A DNA stretch of 64,000 bases from Rhodoferax sp. TS-BS-61-7 (lineage in GTDB: Bacteria > Pseudomonadota > Gammaproteobacteria > Burkholderiales > Burkholderiaceae_C), in the NCBI RefSeq assembly GCF_002943465.1, contig NZ_PTQY01000001.1:310001-374000 (forward strand), written 5' to 3'. This document shows positions 1 through 8,306 of the stretch, one piece after another. The notes under the pieces are model-generated. The model was not told where the DNA came from. It made no database searches and saw nothing but the letters and a program-made list of their open reading frames with translations. The position numbers were made by a program, and so were the translations under genes. Each line of letters opens with the position of its first letter. Position 1 is the stretch's first letter.

Positions 1-285
1 GCCAAACCGGGCAAGGCCAACACCGACCAGTTCTTTGCGGTGAACGAACAGTTCCACATGCGCCTGCTGCAGATCGCCAACAACCGCTGGCGCGACCAGA
101 TGGTGGCCGACCTGCGCAAGGTGATGAAGCTGAACCGCCACAACTCCCTGCTCAAGACCGGGCGCATTGAAGAGTCACTGTCCGAGCACCGGGCGATCAT
201 GGAAGCGCTGGCCGCGCGCGATGCCGCGCTGACGGTGCAGCGGGTGCGGGAGCATTTTGCGAATGGGTTGGAGGCGGCGGAGTAG
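1..285 (+). CDS. GntR-family regulator, C-terminal part (FCD domain), cut by window start
   Basis: The reading frame is open from base 1 to a TAG stop, so the start lies outside the window. The visible 94 residues look like the last helices of an FCD effector-binding domain: NEQFHMRLLQIANN, then a helix rich in R/K, then EHRAIMEALAARDA and a final VREHF helix. This pattern (xEFHxxLxxxAxN and ExHxxIxxAIxxxD) is typical of FadR/GntR regulators, whose N-terminal winged helix would be upstream. The His of FHMRLL and the His of EHRAI are the usual metal ligands of FCD domains. The ligand cannot be told from this fragment. The next gene starts 180 bp later on the same strand and seems unrelated. 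Confidence 0.75.
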   Translation, partial: AKPGKANTDQFFAVNEQFHMRLLQIANNRWRDQMVADLRKVMKLNRHNSLLKTGRIEESLSEHRAIMEALAARDAALTVQRVREHFANGLEAAE

Positions 286-466
286 CTTGGCCTGCGGAAA
301 AGCAGCGGCCCCAAGAACCATCGTGGGCAAAGCATTCGTTGAATCCGCTGCCCGCTTCGGGCAACGCAGTCTTTCGTCAACGTCCGCTATCAGCGGAACT
401 CTCTCAAAGACCAAAGTGCCAATTTAAAAGATTGATATAAATTGGACACCAATAAGGGAGGATGAA

Positions 467-1447
467 TTGAAGCATTACGACTTCGCTGGTCAGACAGCCT
501 GCGTATCAAAATGCGCCTTGCTAGTGCTGCTATTCGGATACAGCTCAGTATTCGCAAATCAAGACGCAACCTTAGAAGGGTGTTGGCGCAGTCAGCATGT
601 AGAAATTACCAGATCTGACGAGCGTGTAGTGCATATGAATGGCGACTGTGTTATTCAATATACCGCCACCCAAGCCCGTAGTGTGTGTGAAACCAATGCA
701 GGACGAAAGGAGTTTCTCTCTGCATACGAAATTAACGAACCCGGGCAACTTCGCGTGACTGTGCTGGACCAAGCCACGGGTCAACCCAAAGTAGCCCCAA
801 CAACCCTGCGATATCGGATAGAAGACGAGTGGTTGCTCTTGGATCGACAACAGTTTCCGCCGCCAGCCTCAGCAGATAGCAAACCGCCAATGAGGCTGCG
901 ATCAGTTTCCATTCGAGTTCCGTTGGCCGAAAATGGGCGTTGCGAACCACGAGGAGAAACGGGGATGCGTGTAGGCCGGACTCCACAGAGCTCCCTCTCC
1001 ATCAGCGCACCTTCCGGTTGGCAACCTTTATTGATTGATCCAAGTACCGATCAGCGTCTTGGGCCCGCCGTCAACTCAAACCTATTCATTGGAGCTTTCA
1101 CCCCTATTGATGCAGCAGAAGATGGGGCGAAAACGAAGCAATTGATCGTTGTTCTTGATGACACACGGCCAGGACCATTTCCGGTACGCACAGAGCAGTT
1201 CGAATTGGTGAAGCGGCAGTTTTCCAGAGAGTTCAAGAAGAATCAAATAGCTTGCGATCAACCCGACCGAGTCTGTGCACAGCAGCAGCCAAACGGTAGC
1301 CATATATACACCGAGCTGGTGAACATCAAAGGTCGGGTTGCGATCGTTACGGGCGTGTTTGCACAGAACGTTCCGAATGCGGTAATCCTTCTCAAGAGAG
1401 CGGTACAGGATTTCGTTGCTAAGTTGCGAGATGAGAACTCCAACTAA
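467..1447 (+). CDS. secreted protein of unknown function
   Basis: I do not recognise this 326-residue protein. It starts at TTG: the better-looking ATG five bases upstream runs straight into TGA, and an AAGGGAGG ribosome site (about 454-461) sits 5 bases before the TTG. Residues 15-30 are hydrophobic (CALLVLLFGYSSVFA) and look like a signal peptide, so it is probably periplasmic or exported. The body has two parts: a Cys-containing region to about residue 165 and a C-terminal part with alternating strands ending in a long helix (VILLKRAVQDFVAKL). The C-terminal part resembles stress-type secreted proteins only in outline. Base use is more AT-rich than in most of the window, suggesting recent acquisition. 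Confidence 0.6.
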   Translation: MKHYDFAGQTACVSKCALLVLLFGYSSVFANQDATLEGCWRSQHVEITRSDERVVHMNGDCVIQYTATQARSVCETNAGRKEFLSAYEINEPGQLRVTVLDQATGQPKVAPTTLRYRIEDEWLLLDRQQFPPPASADSKPPMRLRSVSIRVPLAENGRCEPRGETGMRVGRTPQSSLSISAPSGWQPLLIDPSTDQRLGPAVNSNLFIGAFTPIDAAEDGAKTKQLIVVLDDTRPGPFPVRTEQFELVKRQFSREFKKNQIACDQPDRVCAQQQPNGSHIYTELVNIKGRVAIVTGVFAQNVPNAVILLKRAVQDFVAKLRDENSN

Positions 1448-1761
1448 TGTGCACGCCGTGCAGCCAGCAATTCATGCCGTCACCATTGCCTATAAATACC
1501 GGTGAAGCGGAAAGCCGGCTTGGGCCAGGAGCAGAAGGTCGCCAACGTCGGCTTTCAGCAAAGCTAGTGGGCACACAACAGTGCGCTTAAGAGCCTCCCT
1601 CACTCAATGCTGGATAAAAAAGCCCAATGTCCGTGGGCGTGACTGCAGATGGTGGCCAGCGAGTGCGAGACATCCTTATCAATGTGCAGTACGGCGGAGT
1701 GTTATAGGCATCCGCGTCGTCGCGCCCAGGGTAATCAGATCCTATAACCAGGCGCATCAGT
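1448..1761. other. intergenic region, no gene seen
   Basis: About 310 bases between two convergent genes. It holds short repeats of the AGCCGGCTT / GTCGGCTTT kind (about 1511-1555), which look like eroded family-typical intergenic repeats. There are short open frames without a ribosome site, and no convincing terminator or RNA gene. Confidence 0.5.
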
Positions 1762-2307
1762 CTATTTCGCGGATGCTGAAAGCGCGCTGGTGACGGCTTT
1801 AAAAAGCAAGTCGCTGGTCGCCTCAATCAATTTGCGCTGCGTACCTTGTAAGACGAGCGAGAGTACCCCTTGGGATGCAGCCCAGACTGCGCGCGCAGCA
1901 TCTTCTGTGGGGCCCTGAAATCTTCCCAAATCCACTAAACGTTGCACTCGTGCCTGCATTAGTGCATGCGCATCAGCAATTAGCGTCGGTTGTGTGAGTG
2001 CGTGCTGAGCAATCAGCGCATATAGAGTCGGTCTCTTCAGGGCAAATTCCAAAGCTATGTCCCAACCAAATCGAAGTTGCTCCAGTGGGTCAGCCGACGC
2101 GTGAGGTGCGCGTTTGCGTTGCATAAATTCGTCTAAACCCCGCTGAATTAGCGCGCGCTCAAGACCGCTCTTATCCCCAAAGTAGTGATACAGCGTGGGG
2201 GCCTTAATTCCGGCGGCTTCGCACACCGCCCGTGTCGTGAGCCCCGCAGGACCATGTGTTTCAAGCAGTGCTTCAGCGGCATCCAGAATGCCATTTTCGG
2301 TATCCAT
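1762..2307 (-). CDS. TetR/AcrR-family transcriptional repressor
   Basis: A 181-residue protein of normal TetR length. Residues 5-50 form the DNA-binding domain: a first helix ILDAAEALLETHG, then the helix-turn-helix at about 23-43 (LTTRAVCEAAGIKAPTLYHY) followed by F-x-D-K-x-x-L. The rest is a helical ligand-binding domain with no recognisable ligand signature. It is divergent from the epimerase gene at 2390, and a large palindrome lies in the 82-bp gap. It most likely represses that gene and itself, and is relieved by a small hydrophobic molecule that is a substrate or product of the epimerase/lactamase-fold pair. The family call is secure; the target is inferred from layout. Confidence 0.9.
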   Translation of the reverse strand: MDTENGILDAAEALLETHGPAGLTTRAVCEAAGIKAPTLYHYFGDKSGLERALIQRGLDEFMQRKRAPHASADPLEQLRFGWDIALEFALKRPTLYALIAQHALTQPTLIADAHALMQARVQRLVDLGRFQGPTEDAARAVWAASQGVLSLVLQGTQRKLIEATSDLLFKAVTSALSASAK

Positions 2308-2329
2308 TTACATCCTCAAAACAAAAAAC

Positions 2330-2357
2330 TTGACGTCATGTATATCATTGTTATACG
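2330..2357 (+). promoter_or_regulatory. sigma70 promoter of the epimerase gene
   Basis: TTGACG at 2330-2335 and TATACG at 2352-2357, separated by 16 bases, point to the epimerase gene at 2390. The -10 element lies inside the palindromic operator, so a bound TetR dimer would block it. Confidence 0.6.
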
Positions 2358-2379
2358 ATAAGTGTATCAACGATATACA
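2339..2379. promoter_or_regulatory. 41-bp inverted repeat, probable TetR operator
   Basis: The left arm begins TGTATATCATTG and the right arm ends CAACGATATACA. The two arms are reverse complements except for a few central positions, and the inner parts (TTATAC / GTATCA) are also related. The site lies between divergent tetR and epimerase genes and overlaps the -10 element. Its length is enough for two TetR dimers. Confidence 0.75.
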
Positions 2380-2389
2380 AAGGAAATTT

Positions 2390-3370
2390 ATGACTTTACC
2401 TACTTGCCTAGTCACCGGAGGCTCTGGGTTTGTTGGAGGAAAACTTATAGAGCGCCTAAGTGCACGCGGTTGGCATGTCCGTGCTTTGGCGCGCAGCGAA
2501 GAGGCTTCCGCGATTGTATTGAAGCATGGCGCACATCCAGTGCGAGGCTCCCTGGATGACGAAGCATCACTTACCGCTGCGGCGCATGGATGTGACGCAG
2601 TCATCCATGTGGCAGCTCTCTTTAAGCTATGGGGTACTCGCGAAGAGTTTGAGCGGGCCAATGTGCAGGGCACTGCCAATCTTTTGCGAGCGGCCGAAGC
2701 TTCCGGATCAGTAAAGCGCTTCGTGCAGGTGGGGGCTGCAGCGGTCGTTATGGGCGATATGGAGCCCATGCTCAAAGTCACCGAATCGCAACCACAGCAA
2801 GAACGCACATGGGCACCATATAGTGCATCCAAGGCGCGTAGCGAAGCACTGGTTCTGGGTGCGAACCGTCCGGGCGTTTTCGAAACAGTCGTCATTCGCC
2901 CTCCGATGATTTGGGGGGCCGGCATGCCAACGCTGGACCACATGGTAGCGAACGTACTTGCTGGGCAATTCCGCTGGGTCGGTGATGGTACGCAAGCCAT
3001 GTCTACCGCTCACGTGGACAACGTCTGCCACGCCGCGACTTTGGCACTTAAAAAGGGGCGTGGTGGCCAAGCCTACTTTGTCAGTGATGGATACGACAGC
3101 ACGCTAAAGCAGGTTCTTTCAGGCTTGTTCCAAACACAAAGCGTAGTCCCTCCTGACGCTTCTGTTCCGCTGCCAGTGGCATGGTTCATGGCTACACAGA
3201 TGGAGTGGATGTGGCGCGTCTTTGGGCGTAAAGGTGAACCTCCCATTACGCGTCAGATGCTGCGGCTCATTGGCAAGCCGTTTACTGTTGACATTAGCAA
3301 GGCCCAGCGTGAATTGGGTTACACCCCAGAGACATCTTGGGAGCAGGGCATCAAAGCCATGAAGCGCTAG
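2390..3370 (+). CDS. NAD(P)-dependent epimerase/dehydratase (extended SDR, 3-beta-HSD-like)
   Basis: A 326-residue extended short-chain dehydrogenase. The Rossmann motif is G10-G-S-G13-F-V-G16 and the catalytic pair is Y144-S-A-S-K148. The usual catalytic Ser/Thr before the tyrosine lies in a stretch reading FVQVGAAAVVMG, so it appears to be missing; this is unusual for an active epimerase. I chose ATG 2390 because AAAGGAAAT lies just before it and the promoter is just upstream; the frame stays open further upstream, but that part overlaps tetR and the operator. It is probably co-transcribed with the lipoprotein 70 bp downstream. Substrate unknown; sterol-like or sugar-like compounds are possible. 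Confidence 0.85.
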   Translation: MTLPTCLVTGGSGFVGGKLIERLSARGWHVRALARSEEASAIVLKHGAHPVRGSLDDEASLTAAAHGCDAVIHVAALFKLWGTREEFERANVQGTANLLRAAEASGSVKRFVQVGAAAVVMGDMEPMLKVTESQPQQERTWAPYSASKARSEALVLGANRPGVFETVVIRPPMIWGAGMPTLDHMVANVLAGQFRWVGDGTQAMSTAHVDNVCHAATLALKKGRGGQAYFVSDGYDSTLKQVLSGLFQTQSVVPPDASVPLPVAWFMATQMEWMWRVFGRKGEPPITRQMLRLIGKPFTVDISKAQRELGYTPETSWEQGIKAMKR

Positions 3371-3440
3371 TGAAAACTTCCCGCTGGCTAGCATTGCATC
3401 GGCAACTGTTGACAACCACACACGAGACGAGTCAAAAACC

Positions 3441-4565
3441 ATGAAAATATCTGTGCGTGTTTTATCCACCGTTTTTCTAAGTTGGACCTTATTTGGCTGC
3501 GCAACCGTGAACGAAGACTACAACCCATCCCTCAAGCACCATCGTCCAGATGGGTTTCAAAATAACTACACCGATGCCACAGACAAGTCGGGCCTGGAGG
3601 TACTCAAGTGGATGTGGTCACGCCAGCGCGATAGCCTCCCCAAACCTCCCCAGCGGCAAACGCCTGTTGTATCTCCGGATATTGAATTTGTTCGCGCCAA
3701 CAAAGGCGAATCCCAGGTACCAGCCATCACTTGGATTGGCCACGCCACCATGCTGGTTCAGATGGGGGGATTGAATATTTTGCTAGATCCCGTCTTTTCT
3801 GACCGTGTATCGCCAGTTCAATTTGCAGGGCCTAAGCGCTACCAGCCGCCAGGAATTTCGCTGCAAGATTTGCCGCATATTGATCTCGTGCTGATTTCCC
3901 ACAACCACTACGACCACCTAGACACTGGCAGTGTGCGAGCACTGAATTCGCAAGCGGGCGGTCCTCCACTGTTTGTGGTGCCGCTTGGGGTTAGGAAATG
4001 GATGATTGGCGAAGGAATCGAGAACGTTAGACAAATGGACTGGTGGGAAAACTTACTGGTGAAGTTGCCCAATGGTGAGCTGGATGTCCATTTCACGCCA
4101 GTTCAACATTGGAGCTCTCGCGGCATCGCGGATCGTCGTGCCACGCTGTGGGGAGGCTTCGCGTTGTTTGCCGCAGACTTCCATTTGTACTTCAGTGGGG
4201 ACACGGGTTATTCCCAGGACTTCCTGGATACCCAAAGGTATTTCGCTGAGCGCCAAACGACGGAGTTTGGGGGAGGGTTCGATGTGGCATTGATTGCCGT
4301 TGGCGCGTATGAGCCGCGTTGGTTCATGAAAGAGCAGCATGTGAACCCGCAGGAGGCTGTACAGATTCACCGTGATTTGAACGCCAAACGCAGCATCGGG
4401 GTTCATTGGGGGACGTTTGACCTCACCGACGAATCTCTCGATCAGCCGCCCATCGACCTTGCCGTGGCACGAGAGACAGCTGGCTTAAGTAGGCAAGACT
4501 TTGACGTGATGGCAATCGGTCAAACAATCAAGTTGCCTAAGAGAGCAGTAGCTGGCACCAAGTAA
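3441..4565 (+). CDS. metallo-beta-lactamase-fold lipoprotein, NAPE-PLD/RomA-like hydrolase
   Basis: A 374-residue protein with an N-terminal signal sequence and a lipobox ending LFGC (Cys20), so it is likely anchored to a membrane on the periplasmic side. The metal-binding motif HNHYDH (H154, H156, D158, H159) is followed by a second site FTPVQHWSSRG, then YFSGDTGYS and, near the C-terminus, IGVHWGTFDLTDE. This set matches the bacterial family related to N-acyl-phosphatidylethanolamine phospholipase D and to RomA. Such enzymes cleave phosphodiester or lipid substrates with two zinc ions. It follows the epimerase closely and is probably under the same TetR operator. The real substrate is unknown. 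Confidence 0.85.
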   Translation: MKISVRVLSTVFLSWTLFGCATVNEDYNPSLKHHRPDGFQNNYTDATDKSGLEVLKWMWSRQRDSLPKPPQRQTPVVSPDIEFVRANKGESQVPAITWIGHATMLVQMGGLNILLDPVFSDRVSPVQFAGPKRYQPPGISLQDLPHIDLVLISHNHYDHLDTGSVRALNSQAGGPPLFVVPLGVRKWMIGEGIENVRQMDWWENLLVKLPNGELDVHFTPVQHWSSRGIADRRATLWGGFALFAADFHLYFSGDTGYSQDFLDTQRYFAERQTTEFGGGFDVALIAVGAYEPRWFMKEQHVNPQEAVQIHRDLNAKRSIGVHWGTFDLTDESLDQPPIDLAVARETAGLSRQDFDVMAIGQTIKLPKRAVAGTK

Positions 4566-4708
4566 GCCAACTCTACCCGCCTGGTTTTTCAGTTCTGGAT
4601 GTCCGCTTTCCGGTCATGAACCTGAGTTGCCGGAAGCCCGCTTTGGGTCGACTGCAGCTCCGGGTCGATTTCAGCTATTCCTTAGCACGATGCAGGCCAC
4701 CTCGCCTG

Positions 4709-5044
4709 TCACACAGCCGACCAAAAAACGCCTGCGACCACGGCAACAAGAACAAGCACCAACACCCAGACGGGCATGCGCTCGTCGCCCCGCTCAAACT
4801 CAAATATGCCATTGACGACCACGCCGATGAGCGTGCCCACAAATGGCCCAAAGAGCAGGCCGACTGCACCAAAACCGATGGCACTCCAAGCGATCCAGTG
4901 ACTGAAATCTACAGGCGTCGTGGACGGCCCCATCGTGCTGGAATAGACGCCAAAGAGCCACGCCAGCGCGAAGCCAACTATGCCCCCAAACAAGGCGCCA
5001 AGCGCAGCAGCCCAAAGGCGATCTGCCAGGGTGAGTTTTGTCAT
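4709..5044 (-). CDS. small integral membrane protein
   Basis: An unrecognised 111-residue protein. From ATG 5044 it reads MTKLTLADRLWAAALGALFG and has three or four hydrophobic segments (about residues 10-30, 50-75 and 90-108), with Gly-rich helices and a short acidic loop (FEFERGDERMP). A GTG eight codons upstream is also possible, but AAGGCAGG precedes the ATG at normal spacing. It ends 143 bp after the convergent lipoprotein gene. A distant resemblance to small-conductance or DUF-type membrane proteins is all that can be said. Confidence 0.6.
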   Translation of the reverse strand: MTKLTLADRLWAAALGALFGGIVGFALAWLFGVYSSTMGPSTTPVDFSHWIAWSAIGFGAVGLLFGPFVGTLIGVVVNGIFEFERGDERMPVWVLVLVLVAVVAGVFWSAV

Positions 5045-5071
5045 CTGTACGCCTGCCTTGCTGACCACGCC

Positions 5072-5899
5072 CTACTCCCGCTTGCGCACAAACAAACTCT
5101 GCGTCGCCCGCCCAATCAACCCCAGCTCGTCATACAGCGCCGACTCGGCCAGCCCGCCACCGTGGTTGGACAAATGGGTACGCGCATCCAGGCAAATCCA
5201 CTCACCCACGGGGCGGCGCAGCAGGTTGATGGTGAGGTCGGAGTTGACGAAGACGTGGGTGGACAGATCGAGGATGGCGCTGATGCCGTTGCCCGAATCG
5301 GCCGCCACCGCCACGCGCTGGTAGGGGCTGGGCTTTTGGCCCTGTACCAGCGGGTAGCTCAGGCGGAACCACACGGCACTGGGCCCCGCAAACATGCGCC
5401 CGGCGGCAATGCGGCTTTCCACCAAATCCGGGTAGCCCAGCTCGCCTTTTGCAAACGGAAAGCGCTGCACGGGTGAGTCGGCTGGTGTCTTGGGCGCTTT
5501 GGGCAGGGGGTGGCCGGGCAGGCCCTGGGGAATGTCCACCTCGCCTTCGCGCTGGAACAGGGCGGTCGCGCGGATCAGCTCCTTGCCATCGGCCAGCGCC
5601 ACGGCCGAGAAGTGGCCGGCGTTGCGGCCCACATAGTCTTCCTGCACGCGCACCTCGATGTCGGCAATGGGCACCGGGCGCAGCAGGTTGGCCGTCAACC
5701 GCGCCATGTGCAACAGGCCGTGCGGCTGAGCCGCCGCTTCCAGCGCGTGGCTCACCAGCGCGATGGGCGGGCCGGCGTGTTGCTGCTGCGGGTGCCAGGG
5801 GCCGCGTGTGAGCTGGGTGGCGCGGAACACGTGGGTGTCCAGCGGAAAAAAAGCCGCGGCGGGCGCACGCCCTGCGGTGGGTTCAAGCGTAGTTGGCAT
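5072..5899 (-). CDS. acyl-CoA thioesterase family protein (TesB-like double hotdog)
   Basis: 275 residues from ATG 5899, chosen because AGAGGAG lies 8 bases upstream. The frame is open for 14 more codons, but those are encoded by the dispersed repeat at 5917-5960. The N-terminal half has FRATQLTRGPWHPQQQHAGPPIAL, shown here only as a pattern of a first hotdog domain, and the second half has AILDLSTHVFVNSDLTINLL, containing the D-x-x-x-H/N-x-D element typical of 4HBT-like acyl-CoA thioesterases. It would hydrolyse an acyl-CoA in the cytoplasm; chain length cannot be deduced. It lies 27 bp upstream of the small membrane protein on the same strand. Confidence 0.8.
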   Translation of the reverse strand: MPTTLEPTAGRAPAAAFFPLDTHVFRATQLTRGPWHPQQQHAGPPIALVSHALEAAAQPHGLLHMARLTANLLRPVPIADIEVRVQEDYVGRNAGHFSAVALADGKELIRATALFQREGEVDIPQGLPGHPLPKAPKTPADSPVQRFPFAKGELGYPDLVESRIAAGRMFAGPSAVWFRLSYPLVQGQKPSPYQRVAVAADSGNGISAILDLSTHVFVNSDLTINLLRRPVGEWICLDARTHLSNHGGGLAESALYDELGLIGRATQSLFVRKRE

Positions 5900-5916
5900 G
5901 TCAGTCACTCCTCTTT

Positions 5917-5960
5917 TGATAGCTGCTTGCGCATATTCCACGGGGGCTAGAGGCCAATTT
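5917..5960 (+). repeat. dispersed repeat copy A
   Basis: Contains AGCTGCTTGCGCATATTC and GGGGGCTAGAGGCC. The same arrangement recurs at 38801, 59577 (opposite strand) and 62389. Here it lies just upstream of the thioesterase start. Confidence 0.7.
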
Positions 5961-5977
5961 CATGCATAAATGGCGCC

Positions 5978-6304
5978 CTAGGCCTGCCACACCCCAAACC
6001 CTGCCGCCCGCAGGCTGATACCCAGCTCCACCTCCATGTCGCGCGCGGCCTCATACGGCATGGGGTTGTAGGCCTCGTACAAATCGGGCAGCAGGCGCAG
6101 GCCAAACTTCAGCACATAACGGTTGGCCTGTATGCCCGCCTTGTGTTTGTCAAACCGAATATCCGGGTCCAGCCCGGTCATGCCCACATACACACAGGGC
6201 TTGCCGGTGATGTAGCCCGGGTTGGCGCGCACAAACTTGGCCTGCTCCAGCACCTGGGGGGACAACTCCACCACATACACATGGTGATGGGCGCGCTTGG
6301 CCAT
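5978..6304 (-). CDS. small GIY-YIG-like protein
   Basis: 108 residues. The pattern VYVVELS...CVYVGMTGLDPDIRFDKHKAG...YVLKFGLRL (discontinuous) resembles the core of the GIY-YIG nuclease fold: two strands, with Y-V-G-x-T followed by R-x-x-x-H-K-x-G. The catalytic Arg (in DIRFDKHK) and the Tyr of VYVG are present. The conserved Glu near the C-terminus could be one of those in YEAARDMEVELG. It may be a DNA-processing enzyme or an inactive relative; the length is near the minimum for the fold. It is followed by a 27-bp gap from the EamA gene on the same strand and is probably co-transcribed with it. Confidence 0.55.
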   Translation of the reverse strand: MAKRAHHHVYVVELSPQVLEQAKFVRANPGYITGKPCVYVGMTGLDPDIRFDKHKAGIQANRYVLKFGLRLLPDLYEAYNPMPYEAARDMEVELGISLRAAGFGVWQA

Positions 6305-6331
6305 GGCTGTCTCCTGCGCGTCTGGCGCGTG

Positions 6332-7240
6332 TTAGCGCCGCGACACCCAGTACACGCCGGGCAAAATTAGCGCCGCGCCCACCAGGTGGTGCACACCCAG
6401 CGGCTCGCCCAGCACGCCCCAAGCGGCCAGGGCCGCATACAAGGGCCCCAGGTACAGCGTGACCGCCACACGGCTGGCGCCCAGCACCTTTTGCGCGGCG
6501 CCATAAATCCAGTAGGCGGCCAGGCCAGGAAACAACGCCGCAGCCACCACCAAACCGGTGGCGGCCCAAGACCAGGCGGGCGTTTCGGGCAACTGGGCCT
6601 CCCACACGGCGCAGGGAATCAGCGTCAGCACACCCCCGGCGCAAATGGCCGCCAGCCGCGCGGTGGAACCCAGCGGGCTGGGCCACAGCTTTTGCAGCAG
6701 CGCGTAGGCCGCCCAGGCCACCATGGCCGCCACGATCCACGCATCGCCCACCACCCACTGCACCTGGCCCAGCGCCAGCCACTGGCCTTGCACCACCACA
6801 TGCACCACACCGGCCAGCGCCACCACCACGCCGGCCACTTGCGTCCAACGGAAACGCTCCCCCAGCCACAGCACCGCGCCCAGGGCAATTAATACGGGCG
6901 ACGCGGCGTAGATCAGGGAGATGTTCATGGCGCCGGTGGTGCGCGCACCCAGGTAAACCCAGGCGCCACAGACCAACATGCCGCAAAAGCCCAGCACCAC
7001 ATACTGGTGCCACACGGCCAGAATGGCGCGGCGCTGCGCCCACAGCTCTTGGCGTGCCACCGCGCCCAGCAGCACGCCGGCGATGGCCCAGCGCCCCAGC
7101 GCCAGCGCATAAGGCGCCACAACGCCAGGTGCCCAGCGCGCGACGATGAAGTTCACCGCCCACAGGGCGGGAATGAGCCACAGCCCCAGCAGGGCCCAGC
7201 GCTCCTGCTCAGGCCGCTGCAAGCGCAGTACCCCGTGCAA
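6332..7240 (-). CDS. EamA/DMT-family membrane transporter
   Basis: 302 residues with ten predicted membrane segments in two five-helix halves, the standard size and shape of the drug/metabolite transporter superfamily. The first half carries LIPALWAVNFIVARWAPG and ISLIYAASPVLIALGAVLWLGE, and the second half repeats the pattern with LYLGPLYAALAAWGVLGEPL. The E in the LGE motifs is conserved in EamA repeats. It acts in the inner membrane as an exporter of a small metabolite; the substrate is not predictable. The start overlaps the 3' end of dusA by 32 bp, so both are probably on one transcript. Confidence 0.9.
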   Translation of the reverse strand: MHGVLRLQRPEQERWALLGLWLIPALWAVNFIVARWAPGVVAPYALALGRWAIAGVLLGAVARQELWAQRRAILAVWHQYVVLGFCGMLVCGAWVYLGARTTGAMNISLIYAASPVLIALGAVLWLGERFRWTQVAGVVVALAGVVHVVVQGQWLALGQVQWVVGDAWIVAAMVAWAAYALLQKLWPSPLGSTARLAAICAGGVLTLIPCAVWEAQLPETPAWSWAATGLVVAAALFPGLAAYWIYGAAQKVLGASRVAVTLYLGPLYAALAAWGVLGEPLGVHHLVGAALILPGVYWVSRR

Positions 7241-8198
7241 TCGCCATCACGTCGCGGGCGGGCAAGGTTTTGTAGCGGTGGTCGCTCCACACCTGGCGCC
7301 ACTTGCGCGCGCCGGGCAGGCCGTGGCGCAGGCCCAGCATATGGCGGGCAATGCTGTACCAGGACGTACCATGCTCCGCCGCCTCACGCTCCATGTACTC
7401 CACCATGGCCAATTCGACGCTTTCCCGCGTCAGCTCAGCGGGAGCAGCTCCGAAAAACGTAGCATCCCACTCGGCCAGCCACCAGGGGTTGTGATACGCC
7501 TCGCGGCCCAGCATCACGCCGTCCACATGCGCCAACTGCTCGACCAGCTGGGCGCTGGTGGTCAGGCCGCCGTTGATGGCGATGGTGAGGTGGGGAAAGT
7601 CTTGTTTGAGCTGGTGCACCAGCTCATAACGCAGCGGCGGAATCTCGCGGTTCTCCTTCGGAGAGAGTCCCTTGAGCCAGGCATTGCGCGCATGGGCAAT
7701 GAACACGGTGCAGCCTGCATCGGCCACGGTGCCCACAAAGTCGCGCATAAAGCCGTAGCCCTCTTCCTTGTCGATGCCAATGCGGTGCTTCACCGTCACC
7801 GGAATGTCCACCACGTCCACCATGGCCTTGACGCAGTCGGCCACCAGCGAGGCTTCGTTCATCAGGCAGGCGCCAAACGCGCCGCGCTGCACGCGTTCGC
7901 TGGGGCAGCCGCAGTTGATATTGATTTCGTCGTAGCCCCAGTCCTGGCCCAGCTTGGCACACTGGGCTAGGTCGGCCGGCTCGCTACCGCCCAGTTGCAG
8001 GGCCACCGGGTGTTCTTCGGTGTTAAAGCGCAGGTGGCGCGGCACGTCACCATGGATCAGTGCGCCGGTGGTCACCATCTCGGTGTACAGCAGCGCGTGG
8101 CGGCTCAGCAGGCGGTGGAAATAGCGGCAATGGCGGTCGGTCCAGTCCATCATGGGTGCAACACTTAGCCGATTTGAGGGGTAAGTGGTTGTTTTCAT
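7209..8198 (-). CDS. dusA: tRNA-dihydrouridine synthase A, with prophage-supplied N-terminus
   Basis: 329 residues. The FMN barrel enzyme reduces uridine (U20/U20a) in the D-loop of tRNA. Diagnostic motifs are SVAPMMDWTDRHCRYF, YTEMVTTGA, HPVALQLGGS, INCGCPSERVQ with catalytic Cys98, LSPKENREIPPL and INGG, all close to E. coli DusA. Codons 1-15 (MKTTTYPSNRLSVAP) lie on the prophage side of the attachment core at 8146-8156; the original first codons are stranded at 47242-47337. A further ATG at 8213 is in frame, and neither start has a strong ribosome site. Expression therefore now depends on sequence brought by the phage. Confidence 0.95.
   Translation of the reverse strand: MKTTTYPSNRLSVAPMMDWTDRHCRYFHRLLSRHALLYTEMVTTGALIHGDVPRHLRFNTEEHPVALQLGGSEPADLAQCAKLGQDWGYDEININCGCPSERVQRGAFGACLMNEASLVADCVKAMVDVVDIPVTVKHRIGIDKEEGYGFMRDFVGTVADAGCTVFIAHARNAWLKGLSPKENREIPPLRYELVHQLKQDFPHLTIAINGGLTTSAQLVEQLAHVDGVMLGREAYHNPWWLAEWDATFFGAAPAELTRESVELAMVEYMEREAAEHGTSWYSIARHMLGLRHGLPGARKWRQVWSDHRYKTLPARDVMAIARGTALAAA
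8143..8162. other. attL, left attachment site in dusA
   Basis: Core TCCATCATGGG (8146-8156) is identical to 47258-47268. Over 20 bases, 17 match the right site. On the minus strand it encodes the APMMD of DusA. Confidence 0.9.
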
Positions 8199-8306
8199 TG
8201 GGAGAACGTCCATTTGGCGCGGGTTTCTAAATGGGTCAAAATGCACAAAAAAACACGAAATAACACTGGTTTACACTTCTGACTGCTACAAATTTGCTAC
8301 AACCCC

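Noticed and set aside
2195..2389. N-terminal extension of the epimerase frame
   Set aside because: It overlaps tetR and the operator; ATG 2390 has a ribosome site and the Rossmann motif starts at the normal distance.
4616..5476. Long plus-strand frame opposite the membrane-protein and thioesterase genes
   Set aside because: Composition (Arg/Pro/His-rich) is that of an antisense frame in GC-rich DNA, and the minus-strand genes have clear family motifs.
8143..8306. A tRNA gene as integration site
   Set aside because: No tRNA-like cloverleaf; the core lies inside the dusA coding sequence.
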